Shown piece by piece: positions 11,177 through 21,292 of a stretch of DNA of 64,000 nt (positions within the stretch are counted from its first letter, which is position 1; each line of letters begins with the position of its first letter). Location of the stretch: assembly GCA_014529385.2 (NCBI GenBank), contig CM043968.1, positions 29,419,013 to 29,483,012 on the forward strand, in the 5' to 3' direction. The stretch is from Adiantum capillus-veneris. Taxonomy: Eukaryota; Streptophyta; Polypodiopsida; Polypodiales; Pteridaceae. The notes below the pieces were generated by a model that had not been told where the DNA came from, did not search any database, and was given only the letters and a program-made list of their open reading frames with translations. The position numbers were made by a program, and so were the translations under genes.

Positions 11177-11403
11177 TGTTACCATATACATGTGGTAGTG
11201 ATGTGTGTGAACACACTAGGACCGCCGGGGCATTTTTTCCCTCTTTAGGAGGTTTTTTCCCCCGTGCATTGTATATACGCCCATCACTCTAGGGCTATCT
11301 ATCTTTCCATTGCACACTAAGTAACACACTCTCTATTGTGTGCCTTGAGCTTCCTTCGTCTTCTCCAAGCTGTGTGTGTTTCTCTTCAACCCTAATTCCA
11401 ACA
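11177..11403 (+). repeat. 5' LTR of young copia
   Basis: 227 bp, starts TGTTACC and ends CCAACA. It matches 16128-16354 along its length with no difference seen on direct reading. Confidence 0.97.
11272..11277 (+). promoter_or_regulatory. TATA-like box in copia LTR
   Basis: TATATA lies about 95 bp into the LTR, upstream of pyrimidine-rich sequence, a plausible core promoter for the element RNA. The 3' LTR has the same site at 16223-16228. Its use is inferred. Confidence 0.45.
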
Positions 11404-11405
11404 AT

Positions 11406-11417
11406 TGGTATCAGAGC
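11406..11417 (+). other. Primer-binding site, tRNA-iMet type (young copia)
   Basis: TGGTATCAGAGC, two bases after the 5' LTR end, complementary to the 3' end of plant initiator-Met tRNA, which would prime minus-strand cDNA synthesis. Confidence 0.95.
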
Positions 11418-11765
11418 AGGTCACGTCCTCCCGGGCTTAGTCGCCAGCTGCTCCAGCACACGCCTGCTCACTTTCTCCGATTTCAGTGAGCTTTGGCAAG
11501 CGTTCGCAGGTCGACAAATATTTTGGGTGAGCTCAAAGAGCTCGGTCTGCTCAGAATTTTGATTTGGGCTCATTTCGGCCTCCGTTTCCACTACGGGCAG
11601 TACTGCACAGGTTATTTCGTCATTTTGTGCAGATTTTCTGTCAGTGCCGTTTTCTGCATAACAGGTGCCTTATAGTCTTCTACGGTTTGTGCTATATAGC
11701 ACAAGTTGTTCCCGCTCCATTTCTCCTATTTTCGGGCAGTTTTCACATCAGGTGCAGCATTTACC

Positions 11766-12449
11766 ATGGCTGACAACAACAACACAGATGTGTTCAAGAT
11801 GTTTGCTGCTGAGGACAGGTTGGATGGGGACAACTACCCTATGTGGGCTTATATGATGCAACACGTTCTTGTGTCAAAAGGTGTCTGGAACATTGTGCAG
11901 GGCATTGATGTACGTCCTGGTTCTGAAGATGTAGGCGATATTGAGGATGTTGCAGGTCTTGCTGCAAGGATTGCAGCTGTTAGAGTTGTTTTGCCTACAG
12001 CAGAACAAGCTCGTTGGGATGTTAAGGATGCGCAGGCTCATGCATTGATTGCGTTGTCTGTGAAGCGCACCATTATTCCTCACATCCGTTCAGCAAAATC
12101 TGCAAAACAGGCTTGGGATATTCTAGCAGGTCTTTATGCAAGCCGCAATGAGGCTAAAATTGCTTTGCTGCGTAAAGAGCTAGAGTCGAAGATTATGCAT
12201 GAGGAAGATGATATGGACACTTTCCTTGCTAGTGTCAAGGATATCAATGAGCAACTCATTTCTGCAGGTGAAGTCATTTCTGACAGTTCCCTTGTGCAGA
12301 CTGTTCTTGATGCCTTACCAGATTCCTACCAGACTTTTGCTAGTACTTGGAGACTGATGACCCAAGGAAATCCTGAAGTTGTCAAGTTTGATGCATTATG
12401 CACATTGCTGTTGCAAGAGTCACTTTCTAGAAAAAACAGGACTAGGTAG
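11766..12449 (+). CDS. Copia gag, N-terminal part, ending at an in-frame TAG
   Basis: Start at ATG 11766 (MADNNNTDVFKMFAAED); this is preferred over the in-frame ATG at 11706 because the translated sequence from there is typical of copia gag, whereas the upstream 20 residues look like leader. About 227 residues hold the retrotran_gag/UBN2-type capsid core: LDGDNYPMWAYMMQHVL near residue 18, KSAKQAWDILAGLYASRNEA near residue 115 and LESKIMHEEDDMDTFL near residue 140. Gag forms the virus-like particle that packages the element RNA. The frame meets TAG at 12447-12449 and stays open in the same frame beyond it into zinc finger and pol. CAG to TAG is the simplest origin; programmed read-through is the alternative. 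Confidence 0.9.
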   Translation: MADNNNTDVFKMFAAEDRLDGDNYPMWAYMMQHVLVSKGVWNIVQGIDVRPGSEDVGDIEDVAGLAARIAAVRVVLPTAEQARWDVKDAQAHALIALSVKRTIIPHIRSAKSAKQAWDILAGLYASRNEAKIALLRKELESKIMHEEDDMDTFLASVKDINEQLISAGEVISDSSLVQTVLDALPDSYQTFASTWRLMTQGNPEVVKFDALCTLLLQESLSRKNRTR

Positions 12450-15400
12450 CGTGCAGTTGAACAGGCTTTTATTGCTTCTCAAAGAAAGGGTGGTAACAGT
12501 AATGCAGCCACTTCTTATGGTTCTGCTGCGAGTGGCAAAAATTCTGTTCCTAATGCTTCTGCTGGCAGCACTTCGTCTGGCAATTCTGGTGATAAGGGCA
12601 AAAAGAAGATGCGTTGCCATTATTGTAAAGCCAATGATCACTTGATCAAGTCGTGTCCTAAGTTGAAGGCCAAAGAGGCTAAGAAGAAAGAGGGTGGTTC
12701 CACTGCAAATGCTGGTTCCACTACAAATGCAGCCATTGTTGAGTCTTCTGTGAAAGGAGATTGTGATGCTGATGTTGATGCAGAATGGGCTTTTAGCGCA
12801 GAGTGCACTTACAATCCTGCTGTCCATGATGCATGCTTGTCAGTTGCTGCAGATTCACATGTGTGGTATTTCGACAGTGGTGCTACAAAGCACATTACCT
12901 CACATCGTGAATTGTTTACCTGTCTCGAGTCTGTCCCTCATGGGAATTCAGTCACTTGTGCCAACAACGCCTCTTATCCAGTTCAGGGAGTTGGAAAGAT
13001 TGTGCTCACTGCTGCTAATGGCAGTTCCTTCACACTTGTTGATGCACTTTATGTACCTGGGATCAAGAAGAATCTATTGTCTGTATCCGCACTTGCTAGA
13101 CTTGGACTTGTAGTCAAATTTGTGGATGACAGATGTACTGTTCATGATCTCAGTTTTGGTGATGAAATTGTTGCATCTGGGCTTTTGTGCCGTGGGCTGT
13201 ATAAGCTCACTTTGTATGACAAGTGTGGACAAAATTTTGCAAATGCTGTTGTAGATTCAAGGGCTATTTCAGATGCAAAACTTTGGCATGCACGTTTTGG
13301 TCATCTGAATTTTGCCAGTTTGCTGCGTTTGCAGAAATCTGATATGGTTGCTTCTTTGCCGCCTCTTGAAGCACCTATCAAACATGTTTGTGAAGGCTGT
13401 ATTCTGGGTAAAATGCAGCGTTCTAAGTTTCCAAAGGATGGTTCAGTTAGGGCCACATGCAGGTTGCAGCTTGTGCATAGTGACGTTTGTGGGCCCATGC
13501 AAACTCCGTCCTTGGGCAATTACCTGTACTTCGTGACTTTCATTGATGATTACTCCAGGCATGCGTGGGTATTTCCGCTTAAAGCAAAGTCCGAAGTTTT
13601 TATGTGCTTCAAACAATTTTTGGCTATGGCTGAAAATGCCTCAAAATGTACTATGGGCACCCTCCGTTCCGATCGAGGGGGGGAGTATATGTCTCATGAA
13701 TTTAATGCATTTCTGGCTAGTCGTGGGATAAAACACCAATGTACAGTGCCTTATACACCTCAGCAAAATGGTGTTGCTGAGAGGAAAAACAGGTCACTAA
13801 CGGAAATGGCACGATGTATGGTCAAAAGTCAAGCTTTGCCGCATTCTTTTTGGCTTGAGGCCATCATGTGTGCCACTTATGTACTTAACAGGTGTCCTAC
13901 GAAAGCTTTGCAGTCTATTACTCCATATGAAGCATGGCATGATAGAAAACCTTCTATTGAGCACATGCGTGTTTTTGGCTGTTTGGCATATGCTTTGGTG
14001 CCACAAGTGCAGCGCAGAAAATTGGATGATAAGGCTGTCAAATGTATTTTTGTTGGTTATAGTGCTGAAAGCAAAGGTTACAGGTTGTATCATCCGCAAA
14101 CAAAACGTATTTTGGTTTCACGGGATGTAGTGTTTGTGGAAGATTCTGTTCAACCCTTGCTGTCATGTACTAGAGACAGTAATGTAAGCTCACAGGACAT
14201 TTATGACACTTTGTTGCCTCTTTTCAGTGGTGGAAATACGAATGTAAGTTCCAATGAGGCAAATGTACAGCCTATGGGGGTTTCTGAAAATGTTTTAGAA
14301 CAGCCTATTACTGATGCAGATGTACATGATGTACTTGATGAGGAAAGGGCTGAAAATGAGCAGGCTAGAGGTATGCCAAAATGGCTGGTGCACACTTTGC
14401 GTGACAGTAAATTGGATGCACCTTTATCTAGTCGTACTCGTTCAGGCTCTCGCCATGCATCTTATGCATCAGATTGTTATGCTTTGGCTGTGTCTAGTTT
14501 ACATGATGTTGAGGAGCCTCTGTCTTTTGATGAAGCACAGAATTCAGAAAATTGGATTGCTGCCATGAAATCAGAATATGATGCACTTATAGAGAATGAC
14601 ACATGGACTTTATGTGATTTGCCTCCTGGCAAAAAGGCCATTGGTACGAAGTGGGTTTACAAGTTGAAACGCAAGCCGGATGGTGAGATCGATCGCCATA
14701 AGGCTCGACTTGTTGCAAAGGGTTATGCACAACAAAAAGGCATAGATTATGAAGAGACTTTTGCTCCCACTTGTCGTATGACTACTGTGCGTTTTCTATG
14801 TGCATTGGCAGCTCATTTTGGTTGGGATGTACATCAATCAGACATTGTTACTGCTTTCTTGAATGGTGACATATTTGAGGAAGTTTATGTAACGCAGCCT
14901 CGCGGCTTTGTCATAAAAGGACAAGAGGACAAAGTGTGCAAATGTAAGAAGGCTTTGTATGGGTTGAAGCAATCTCCTCGTGCTTGGTATGAGAAAGCTG
15001 ACACTCATTTGGTTAAACGAGGCTTTCGTAACAGTCCAACAGAAAGCACATTGTATGTAAAGCGTGAGGATGATGTATTTCTCATTGTGGTTCTTTATGT
15101 TGATGATTTGCTGATCACTGGACCAAATGAGAGACATATTGCTGAATTTAAGGCTGATTTGAATGCTACTTTCAAGATGAAAGATTTGGGGCTGTTGCAT
15201 CATTACTTGGGTATACAGTTTAAGCAGTGTGATGGTGGTATTGCCTTGTGTCAGAAAAGTTACATAGAGACATTGCTATGTAAGTTTGGACTTGAGGATT
15301 GCAAACCTATTGCCACTCCCATGGAAACAGGTTTGAAGTTGAGTCTACATGATGCTGGCGATCCTGCTGATGTCACTCTTTACCAAACTGCTGTTGGCTG

Positions 15401-16052
15401 CCTCATTTATGTATGCAACACGAGGCCAGATATTCAGTTTGCAGTCTCGCAGGTCAGCAGATTTATGCATAGCCCAGGGTCTAAGCATTGGCAGGCTGTC
15501 AAGAGGATTTTCCGCTACCTTAGTGGCACTTTACATCTTGGCTTGTTTTATCCCAAGGGGGGATCATTGCCGCCAGACTTACATGCTTTTTCGGACTCAG
15601 ATTGGGCTGGTTGTTTTGACACGCGAGTGTCCACAAGTGGTTTTTGTTTCATGCTTGGCAGTTCATGTATATCATGGTTGAGCAAGAAGCAACCTACTGT
15701 GGCCACTTCGAGTTGTGAGGCTGAGTACAGGGCAGTCTTCACAGCTACGGTTGAGTGTGTATGGCTCAGACGCCTTATGGCTGACTTGGGTGTTGGACAG
15801 GACACTGCCAACACTATCTACACTGACAGTCAGAGCGCATTGGCAGTTGCGAGGAACCCAGTTTTTCATGCTCGCACAAAGCACATTGAGGTGCATTACC
15901 ACTATGTCAGGGAGAGGCTCTCAGCAGGAGAGATCAGCTTGGCTTATGTGCCAACACAGGACAACCTTGCAGATCTTTTCACAAAGGCATTGTCTCGTGA
16001 GAAGCTTGAAGCTTTCCGCAAAGCTTTGGGCTTACTCCCCTTTGTGGACTGA
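12450..16052 (+). CDS. Copia gag C-terminus and pol polyprotein (NC, PR, IN, RT, RNase H)
   Basis: Continuous frame after the TAG. A low-complexity Ser/Gly/Asn stretch leads to a CCHC zinc knuckle (CHYCKANDHLIKSC, first Met codon at 12609). Counting from 12609: protease with DSGA at residues 89-92; GAG-pre-integrase His/Cys motif (HARFGH ... CEGC) around 220-265; integrase with catalytic Asp near 291 (HSDVCGP), Asp near 354 (RSDRGGEY) and Glu near 390; RT from about 660 (WTLCDLPPGKKAIGTKWV) with catalytic YVDD near 830; RNase H from about 990 (SDSDWAG, SCEAEYRA, DSQSALAVA). All catalytic residues are present and no further stop occurs to TGA at 16050-16052. The product would copy and integrate the element if the upstream TAG is passed or complemented. 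Confidence 0.95.
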   Translation, partial: RAVEQAFIASQRKGGNSNAATSYGSAASGKNSVPNASAGSTSSGNSGDKGKKKMRCHYCKANDHLIKSCPKLKAKEAKKKEGGSTANAGSTTNAAIVESSVKGDCDADVDAEWAFSAECTYNPAVHDACLSVAADSHVWYFDSGATKHITSHRELFTCLESVPHGNSVTCANNASYPVQGVGKIVLTAANGSSFTLVDALYVPGIKKNLLSVSALARLGLVVKFVDDRCTVHDLSFGDEIVASGLLCRGLYKLTLYDKCGQNFANAVVDSRAISDAKLWHARFGHLNFASLLRLQKSDMVASLPPLEAPIKHVCEGCILGKMQRSKFPKDGSVRATCRLQLVHSDVCGPMQTPSLGNYLYFVTFIDDYSRHAWVFPLKAKSEVFMCFKQFLAMAENASKCTMGTLRSDRGGEYMSHEFNAFLASRGIKHQCTVPYTPQQNGVAERKNRSLTEMARCMVKSQALPHSFWLEAIMCATYVLNRCPTKALQSITPYEAWHDRKPSIEHMRVFGCLAYALVPQVQRRKLDDKAVKCIFVGYSAESKGYRLYHPQTKRILVSRDVVFVEDSVQPLLSCTRDSNVSSQDIYDTLLPLFSGGNTNVSSNEANVQPMGVSENVLEQPITDADVHDVLDEERAENEQARGMPKWLVHTLRDSKLDAPLSSRTRSGSRHASYASDCYALAVSSLHDVEEPLSFDEAQNSENWIAAMKSEYDALIENDTWTLCDLPPGKKAIGTKWVYKLKRKPDGEIDRHKARLVAKGYAQQKGIDYEETFAPTCRMTTVRFLCALAAHFGWDVHQSDIVTAFLNGDIFEEVYVTQPRGFVIKGQEDKVCKCKKALYGLKQSPRAWYEKADTHLVKRGFRNSPTESTLYVKREDDVFLIVVLYVDDLLITGPNERHIAEFKADLNATFKMKDLGLLHHYLGIQFKQCDGGIALCQKSYIETLLCKFGLEDCKPIATPMETGLKLSLHDAGDPADVTLYQTAVGCLIYVCNTRPDIQFAVSQVSRFMHSPGSKHWQAVKRIFRYLSGTLHLGLFYPKGGSLPPDLHAFSDSDWAGCFDTRVSTSGFCFMLGSSCISWLSKKQPTVATSSCEAEYRAVFTATVECVWLRRLMADLGVGQDTANTIYTDSQSALAVARNPVFHARTKHIEVHYHYVRERLSAGEISLAYVPTQDNLADLFTKALSREKLEAFRKALGLLPFVD

Positions 16053-16116
16053 TCCTGTCCTCAGGGCATGGCACTTCCCTTTACTCATGTGCCAGCTCTC
16101 GTTCACCGCATCACTC

Positions 16117-16127
16117 CAGGGGGGATT
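16117..16127 (+). other. Polypurine tract of young copia
   Basis: Purine-rich run with six G (CCAGGGGGGAT) directly before the 3' LTR TG, the expected plus-strand primer site. Confidence 0.75.
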
Positions 16128-16354
16128 TGTTACCATATACATGTGGTAGTGATGTGTGTGAACACACTAGGACCGCCGGGGCATTTTTTCCCTCTTTAGG
16201 AGGTTTTTTCCCCCGTGCATTGTATATACGCCCATCACTCTAGGGCTATCTATCTTTCCATTGCACACTAAGTAACACACTCTCTATTGTGTGCCTTGAG
16301 CTTCCTTCGTCTTCTCCAAGCTGTGTGTGTTTCTCTTCAACCCTAATTCCAACA
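16128..16354 (+). repeat. 3' LTR of young copia
   Basis: 227 bp, no difference seen from 11177-11403, followed by the acacc duplication at 16355-16359. Confidence 0.97.
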
Positions 16355-17630
16355 ACACCCTGATTGCATAATATGTTGGTGTAAACCAACCTTTTTCAGC
16401 TTCCTGCATCAAAATTGCACCAATGGCTGAACGAGAAGCATCCAAAAACATGTGGAATGGTTTTTTCCAATGTGGAGGAATTAAGATGGGTGTAATTACT
16501 AGCATTTTCTTCAATAGAGTAAAGGCTTTTTCTTGCTCCTCCTTCTAGAAAAAATCCACATTCTTTTTGGTTAAATGTGTCAGGGGTAAGCAGACATGAG
16601 CTAAGTATCTCAAAAAACGTGTATGCCATTTAACCTGTCCAACAGATCTCATCAGTTGTTTGACATCTTTAGAAGCATGTGCCTTCAAAATAGTTTCCAC
16701 CTTCTTGGTGTCAATTGCAATTCCTTCTTGACTGATTATGTGGCCCAATAAGATTTCCCTTTTCACTGTAAATGCAGGTTGAGTGACATCCTGGCCTCCC
16801 TACATTTTTGAAAACATAATCTCAAATGAAACAAATGTTCATTTTTATTCCCTGAGACACTAAAATCATCCAGAAACACTTTCATAAATGTTGTTAGGTA
16901 AGGATCAAAAACTTCCATTGACCATTTCTGAAAAGTTGGTGGTGCATTCTTTAGTCCAAAGGTCATTTACTGTGGAAGCATATACACCCCATTCTGTAAT
17001 AAATGCAGTTTTGTCTGTGTCCTTAAAAGCCATACTGACTTGATTATACCCACTAAAACCATCCAAAAAGCTATACATTTCCTTTCCTGCAATTGCATCT
17101 AGCATTGTATCACAGTAAGGCAATGGAAATGGATCAGTAATTGTAGCAGCATTCAGTTTTCTATAATCCACACAGACTCTGGTTTTGCCATTTTTCTTTG
17201 GGACCACCACAATGGGTGACAACCAAGTCACTTTAAACACTGGATAGATGAAACCTACTTCCAACAATTTATTTATTTCTTCTTCCACCTATCTGGCATA
17301 GTTAGGATTCATCCTATACCTCTGCTGCTTGACTGGTACCACATTAGTTTTTAAATGGATTTTATGTTGACATACAACTGGATTTGCTCCCTCCATATCA
17401 GTATAAGACCAGGCAAAAATAGCTTTAAACTCCTGCAATAAGGTTTTCAATGAATTCTTAAAATTCAGGTCTAATTCAGTGGACACCCTGACAAATTTGG
17501 GTTCTTTTTCCTCTCCCCAATTCATATCCTCTAAATCATCTTCTCTAACCCTTGAACTCTTTGACATTTGCTCCTCAAACATTCTCTTTGCATTCTTTAT
17601 TGCTTCTACTATTTCCTTCTCCTCTTGCAA
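16355..17630 (-). pseudogene. Gypsy reverse transcriptase and RNase H N-terminus
   Basis: Minus-strand RT. The pre-RT segment is at 17630-17289 (FKAIFAWSYTDM, then HKIHLKTNVVPVKQQRYRM). RT fingers and palm are at 17288-16905 (PIVVVPKKNGKTRVCVDYRKLNA, YSFLDGFSGYNQV); a shift near 16970 moves the frame to FGLKNAPPTFQKW and the catalytic FLDDF at about 16875; another shift near 16770 leads to the thumb (LLGHIISQEGIAID). RNase H begins at about 16460 with FLDASRSAIGAILMQ and is cut at 16360 by the copia insertion; its continuation is at 11175, in frame once the insertion and one duplication copy are ignored. At least two frameshifts inactivate it. Confidence 0.88.
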
Positions 17631-17793
17631 CTTTTTTTACAATGACTGTGTTACCAGAATCATTTATGCTATCTGTCTATTTTAATTCAGGTGATTATAC
17701 CTGATTATGAACTGCAACTGCAAACTTTTGCACATCTACTTCAAAAATAGGAATGACTGTTTTATTCCTTTGAAGGAATTCTTCTTCCTCATC

Positions 17794-18435
17794 TTAGTTA
17801 ATAGCTTCTCCCATGTTGATGCCCTCTGCATACAAAGGTCTAAAACATGGTGGAATGGTTTTCCTAGGAATCATTTGCATCCTGACCTTCTTCTTTCCCT
17901 TTTTAATAACAATGGTATCTTCACCCCAGAATTGTTTGATTTTCAATGCCCTTAACCATGGTCTTCCTAGGATCATAGGATAAGAACAGGTTGTTTCTTC
18001 CAATATGAGAATCACAAAATTCACAATAAAGATTAGTCTTGAAACACTTATGGTTTGGTTCCTGAGAATCCCTAAAGGTTGCACTCTTCTCTGGTTAGCC
18101 ATATTCACTTGAAAAGGTGCAGGTTCCCATTTGGTTAGATTCAGTTTCTTACAAACTGATTCAGGACGGATGTTTAACCCTGATCCTCCATCCACCAACA
18201 CATCTGACAAATATACTTTTCCAATTGAAATATTGATTAATGGAACCTTGTAGTCCACATCCACTGGTGCTACATCCCCAGAATCAATTTGTGCCACATG
18301 AATGTGACTCATTTCCTCTTTTTGTTGCAAATCTTGTTCTCTAACCTGATTTGTCAATTTCCTAAGGAATCCCTGACTAAAGTGAGGAACTAATTTCAAT
18401 AATTGTCCCACCTTAACTGAAATAGGGGCATCCAT
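17794..18435 (-). pseudogene. Gypsy aspartic protease region
   Basis: Open block of 213 codons. The flap and active-site neighbourhood reads VLVDGGSGLNI (about 18210-18180), where retropepsins of this group usually have D-T/S-G-A/S, so the residue after the catalytic Asp is Gly. ILGRPWLRAL near 17950 matches the conserved ILG-x-P/W-L motif that follows. The protease would cut the gag-pol polyprotein. It lies between gag and RT on the same strand; a stop near 17790 separates it from the next open block. Confidence 0.82.
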
Positions 18436-18657
18436 TAATGCTTGAAAAAGATCATATGATAGACCCTTAGTAGGAGACTATGCTGAATTAGCTGATTTCA
18501 TGTGATGCTGTAACTCTTCAGAATTCGATTGTTGACTACGCAAATTCTCCCAAATTTTTTCTACTGAACTAGTTGGCCACAAATCTACTGAATCTTTAGT
18601 TCTTCGATTGGATTGGATCTCCCTTAGAACTCCTCTTTGGATTCTATCCTGAGTTGT

Positions 18658-20572
18658 CTAATTAATAGGATCCTCAAGGTCTTTCCCCTTTTCCTTTTCT
18701 TGTGGGAGCAACTTTCCTTTGGATCTAGTAATAACCAAACTTTGTGCTGCCAATGGTGTCTCCAACACTTCTTCAACTGTAATACATTGAGAACAATTAC
18801 ACTGAGAAGAATGTAAAGATTGGGTATGTGGGTTTGTCATTTTTTCCATGGTTTCTTCAATACATTGGTTGTAGTCAGTTTTTGCTTGTTGATTGTCCTG
18901 CTTTTCTACTGAAGAATCAATTTCTTCCAAAAAGACTGCATTAACCTGAGCTAGTTGTTTCATTCTTCCATCATTAGAATAACTAGCCCCTGCATTTGGA
19001 GAGTTGAAGTTCACAATTGGAATCCCTGTCTCATTCCAATGCTTACATCAAAGCTCACAAGAAGGTCCTTGCTTGTGCCCCACTAAGCCACGATAAGTAC
19101 TTGGTTGCATTGGATTAGTTGATTGCTGAAACCTTGGCCCATTTTGCCAATTCCCTTGTTGGAATGTCCTTGGCTGGTTTGAATTGTGAAACCTACTCCT
19201 GAAGGGTTGTGATGCAACCACATTAGCACTTGATTCCATTTTTGCTACAATGTGTGCTGGTATTCTTCCTCTAAAATTGGGGTTATAATAGCAATTATCA
19301 TACTCATGTCTAATTCTTTGGCATACCTCACAAAATGGTGACTTGGTAGGGCTAGAAAATGATTGTGGTTGCATCTCCTTCAATTTATCCAAAATCTGTT
19401 TACTGATATTGTTTGGTTTCTTAGATTCAAACTTACCATTCTTGGCTTTGCCTCTGCTTTTGTGTTTCTTTGACTTTGATCCTTTCTTCTTGGACTTCTT
19501 CTTCTTCTTATTCTTGGCACTCCACGTGTCCTCTTCCTCATCCTTAGAATCTGTGTCCTGATCAAATTTGAATCTAATTCTTCATCACCATCTGAATCTG
19601 AGTCTGAATCCTTGTCTTTTGAATCTGAGTCCTGCTGGGACTTCTTCTTCTTACTTCTCTTTTGTTCACTAGTGCCATATCTTCTTTCAACTCTCATGGC
19701 TGCATCCACTATGTTTCCAAAAGCTTGAGGTTGGGTAAGAGGAGCATGACCTGCAACTGCACTCTTCAACTGTTTCCTTAAACCTCTACAAAAATAGTCA
19801 CCCAATTGTTCCCAAGAGGTTCTTTGACTGGCTTGCAACCTGTTATCAAGTTCCTAAATTGTTGGGCATAGTCTTCCACCAACAGATCCTTTTGCTTTAT
19901 TTTTTTGATTTTCTTTAGAACATCTTCAACGTTTTCTCCACCCTGAACCTTGCCAGAAATCTGATTTTCAAATTATCATAATCAAGAAATGCAATAGTAC
20001 CATATTTCATGAACCAAGACATGGTCTTTCCCTGCAATGTGCTGCAAAATGCTCCTTTTTGATGGCATCATTGTAAAGTGCATCATACCCACTAGCAGAC
20101 CATCTTGTCTCAAACTGTCCCACATGACTGGCAGCATCCTGGGATTCTTTCCCACTGAATTTTGTTGCCCCTACTTTGGGGTTGAGTGGTGGTTGTGCCA
20201 TAATGGGTACTTGTTGAATTTTTTGACCCCCAAAGGGTTGAAGTTCAACAATGGTAAAGGCGGTGGTGTAGGAAACTGCATTTGCCTCCTTGCCCTCAAA
20301 AATTGATGGACTGTGTAAATGCCAACTAACTGATGGATGACCCTTTCAGGAGTTGGGTCTCTTTCCTGCACTATTGGCCTAGGTGAAGAGGTTTCCCTTG
20401 CTTCCTGTTGTTGATCTCCACTTGTGTTGTTGGTCTCTCCAGATCCTGTCATTTTAGGAATTGGTGGTAAACCTATAACTGCTCCTACTTTAGGAATTTC
20501 TTCTCCTGGATGACTACCTATTCTCTGAAGTTGAGATTCCAATCATGAATCCCACCTTATTCTTTGAAACAT
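18658..20572 (-). pseudogene. Gypsy gag, broken
   Basis: Minus-strand gag starting at a probable ATG at 20572-20570, followed after nine codons by a TGA (20544-20542 region), consistent with CGA to TGA. Blocks follow: 20542-20171 (Pro-rich N-terminus), 20201-20007 (KFSGKESQDAASHVGQFETRW, capsid start), 19838-19380 (SWEQLGDYFCRGLRKQLKSAV, then a Lys/Asp/Ser-rich charged run), 19392-19048 with a CCHC knuckle CEVCQRIRHEYDNC, and 19014-18658 (linker toward protease). Gag forms the particle shell and binds RNA. The Asp/Ser-rich run at about 19640-19560 is unusually acidic. Confidence 0.8.
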
Positions 20573-20929
20573 GGTGCCCTAGGAGATTGGTGGTGGTGGA
20601 TCCTCTGAACCACTCATACATATCTCCTTCTTCTTGTAATTTTTAGAAAAAAATTGAGTTGCCTACTGCTGGAACAATTAATTAGACTAATTGGACCATT
20701 TGATATTCCAAATGGGAGTAACATTGCTTTATAATACTGAAATAGGTTTGAAGGAATCGGAAGTTTTAAATCACCGGGTAGTTTTGAAATATAATCCTGA
20801 AGGAATATCCGGTTGTACTCTTTCTATTCCTCTTCTACTGACCTCCAATCAGAGAAAATGGTTAGTAAATCCTCAGGTTTATATCCCAACTAGACCCCAT
20901 TGCCCATTTTGACTTGATCACAGTTCGTG

Positions 20930-20952
20930 CCACTATCAGCAGGATCACCAAG
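20930..20952 (-). other. Putative primer-binding region of the gypsy element
   Basis: Directly inside the 5' LTR the minus strand reads CTTGGTGATCCTGCTGATAG. It is not the initiator-Met type; TGGTGATCCTGC may be the primer complement but I cannot name the tRNA. Confidence 0.4.
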
Positions 20953-21287
20953 TGTTGTTGAGGCATTAGGGGTTGAGTAATTCCATATATTTACCATACA
21001 AGGTATTTCAACACTTCAATATAGAATTAATACAGGTTCAACACCTATTCAGGCTACAGGACAAAATTAGGAATAACACAGGAACTGAATATAGAGAATA
21101 GAAAGAAATTGAATACTCCATAGCCGAAACCTCTCATTCATCCCCTTCTTTCTTTCTTACATCGTGTAACTACACGCCACAAGAATAACCTCTTCTGGGA
21201 ATGAAGAGGTACAAGCCCATTAACTTACAAAAAGACTGAAAGTTAAAAGCTAAGGTTCTATTAACACTGAACTATCTAAGGCTAACA
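20953..21287 (-). repeat. 5' LTR of the gypsy element
   Basis: 335 bp, plus-strand edges TGTTGTTG and GGCTAACA, so TG...CA on both strands. Matches 6789-7105 with scattered differences; flanked at 21288-21292 by the catca duplication. Confidence 0.88.
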
Positions 21288-21292
21288 CATCA

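Larger units (their letters stand above)
11177..16354 (+). mobile_element. Young Ty1/copia retrotransposon, full length
   Basis: A 5178-bp complete element with 227-bp LTRs at both ends that I could not tell apart by eye, TG...CA termini, a 5-bp duplication, a tRNA-iMet PBS at 11406 and a purine-rich tract just before the 3' LTR. One long gag-pol frame (11766-16052) has the copia order zinc finger, protease, integrase, RT, RNase H, interrupted only by one TAG codon (12447-12449). It sits in the RNase H domain of the minus-strand gypsy element; removing it with one duplication copy rejoins that frame exactly. The LTR identity indicates a very recent insertion. Confidence 0.97.
6789..21287 (-). 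mobile_element. Ty3/gypsy element with extra 3' ORF, interrupted by copia
   Basis: Minus-strand gypsy retrotransposon bounded by TG...CA ends, with related LTRs at 6789-7105 and 20953-21287 and catca duplications outside. Reading 5' to 3' on the minus strand: 5' LTR, gag (20572-18658), protease (18435-17794), RT/RNase H (17630-16355 and continuing at 11175), integrase (to about 9600), then an additional ORF (9375-7228) and the 3' LTR. Without the copia insertion and one copy of its 5-bp duplication it is about 9.3 kb. There is a single RNase H and no chromodomain. Scattered stops and frameshifts make it non-autonomous. Confidence 0.9.

Noticed and set aside
11404-11420. Possible tRNA fragment
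   Set aside because: The tRNA-iMet complement is the retrotransposon primer-binding site, not a tRNA gene; no cloverleaf is present.
12420-12827. Minus-strand 135-codon ORF
   Set aside because: Antisense shadow of copia gag-pol with no motif.
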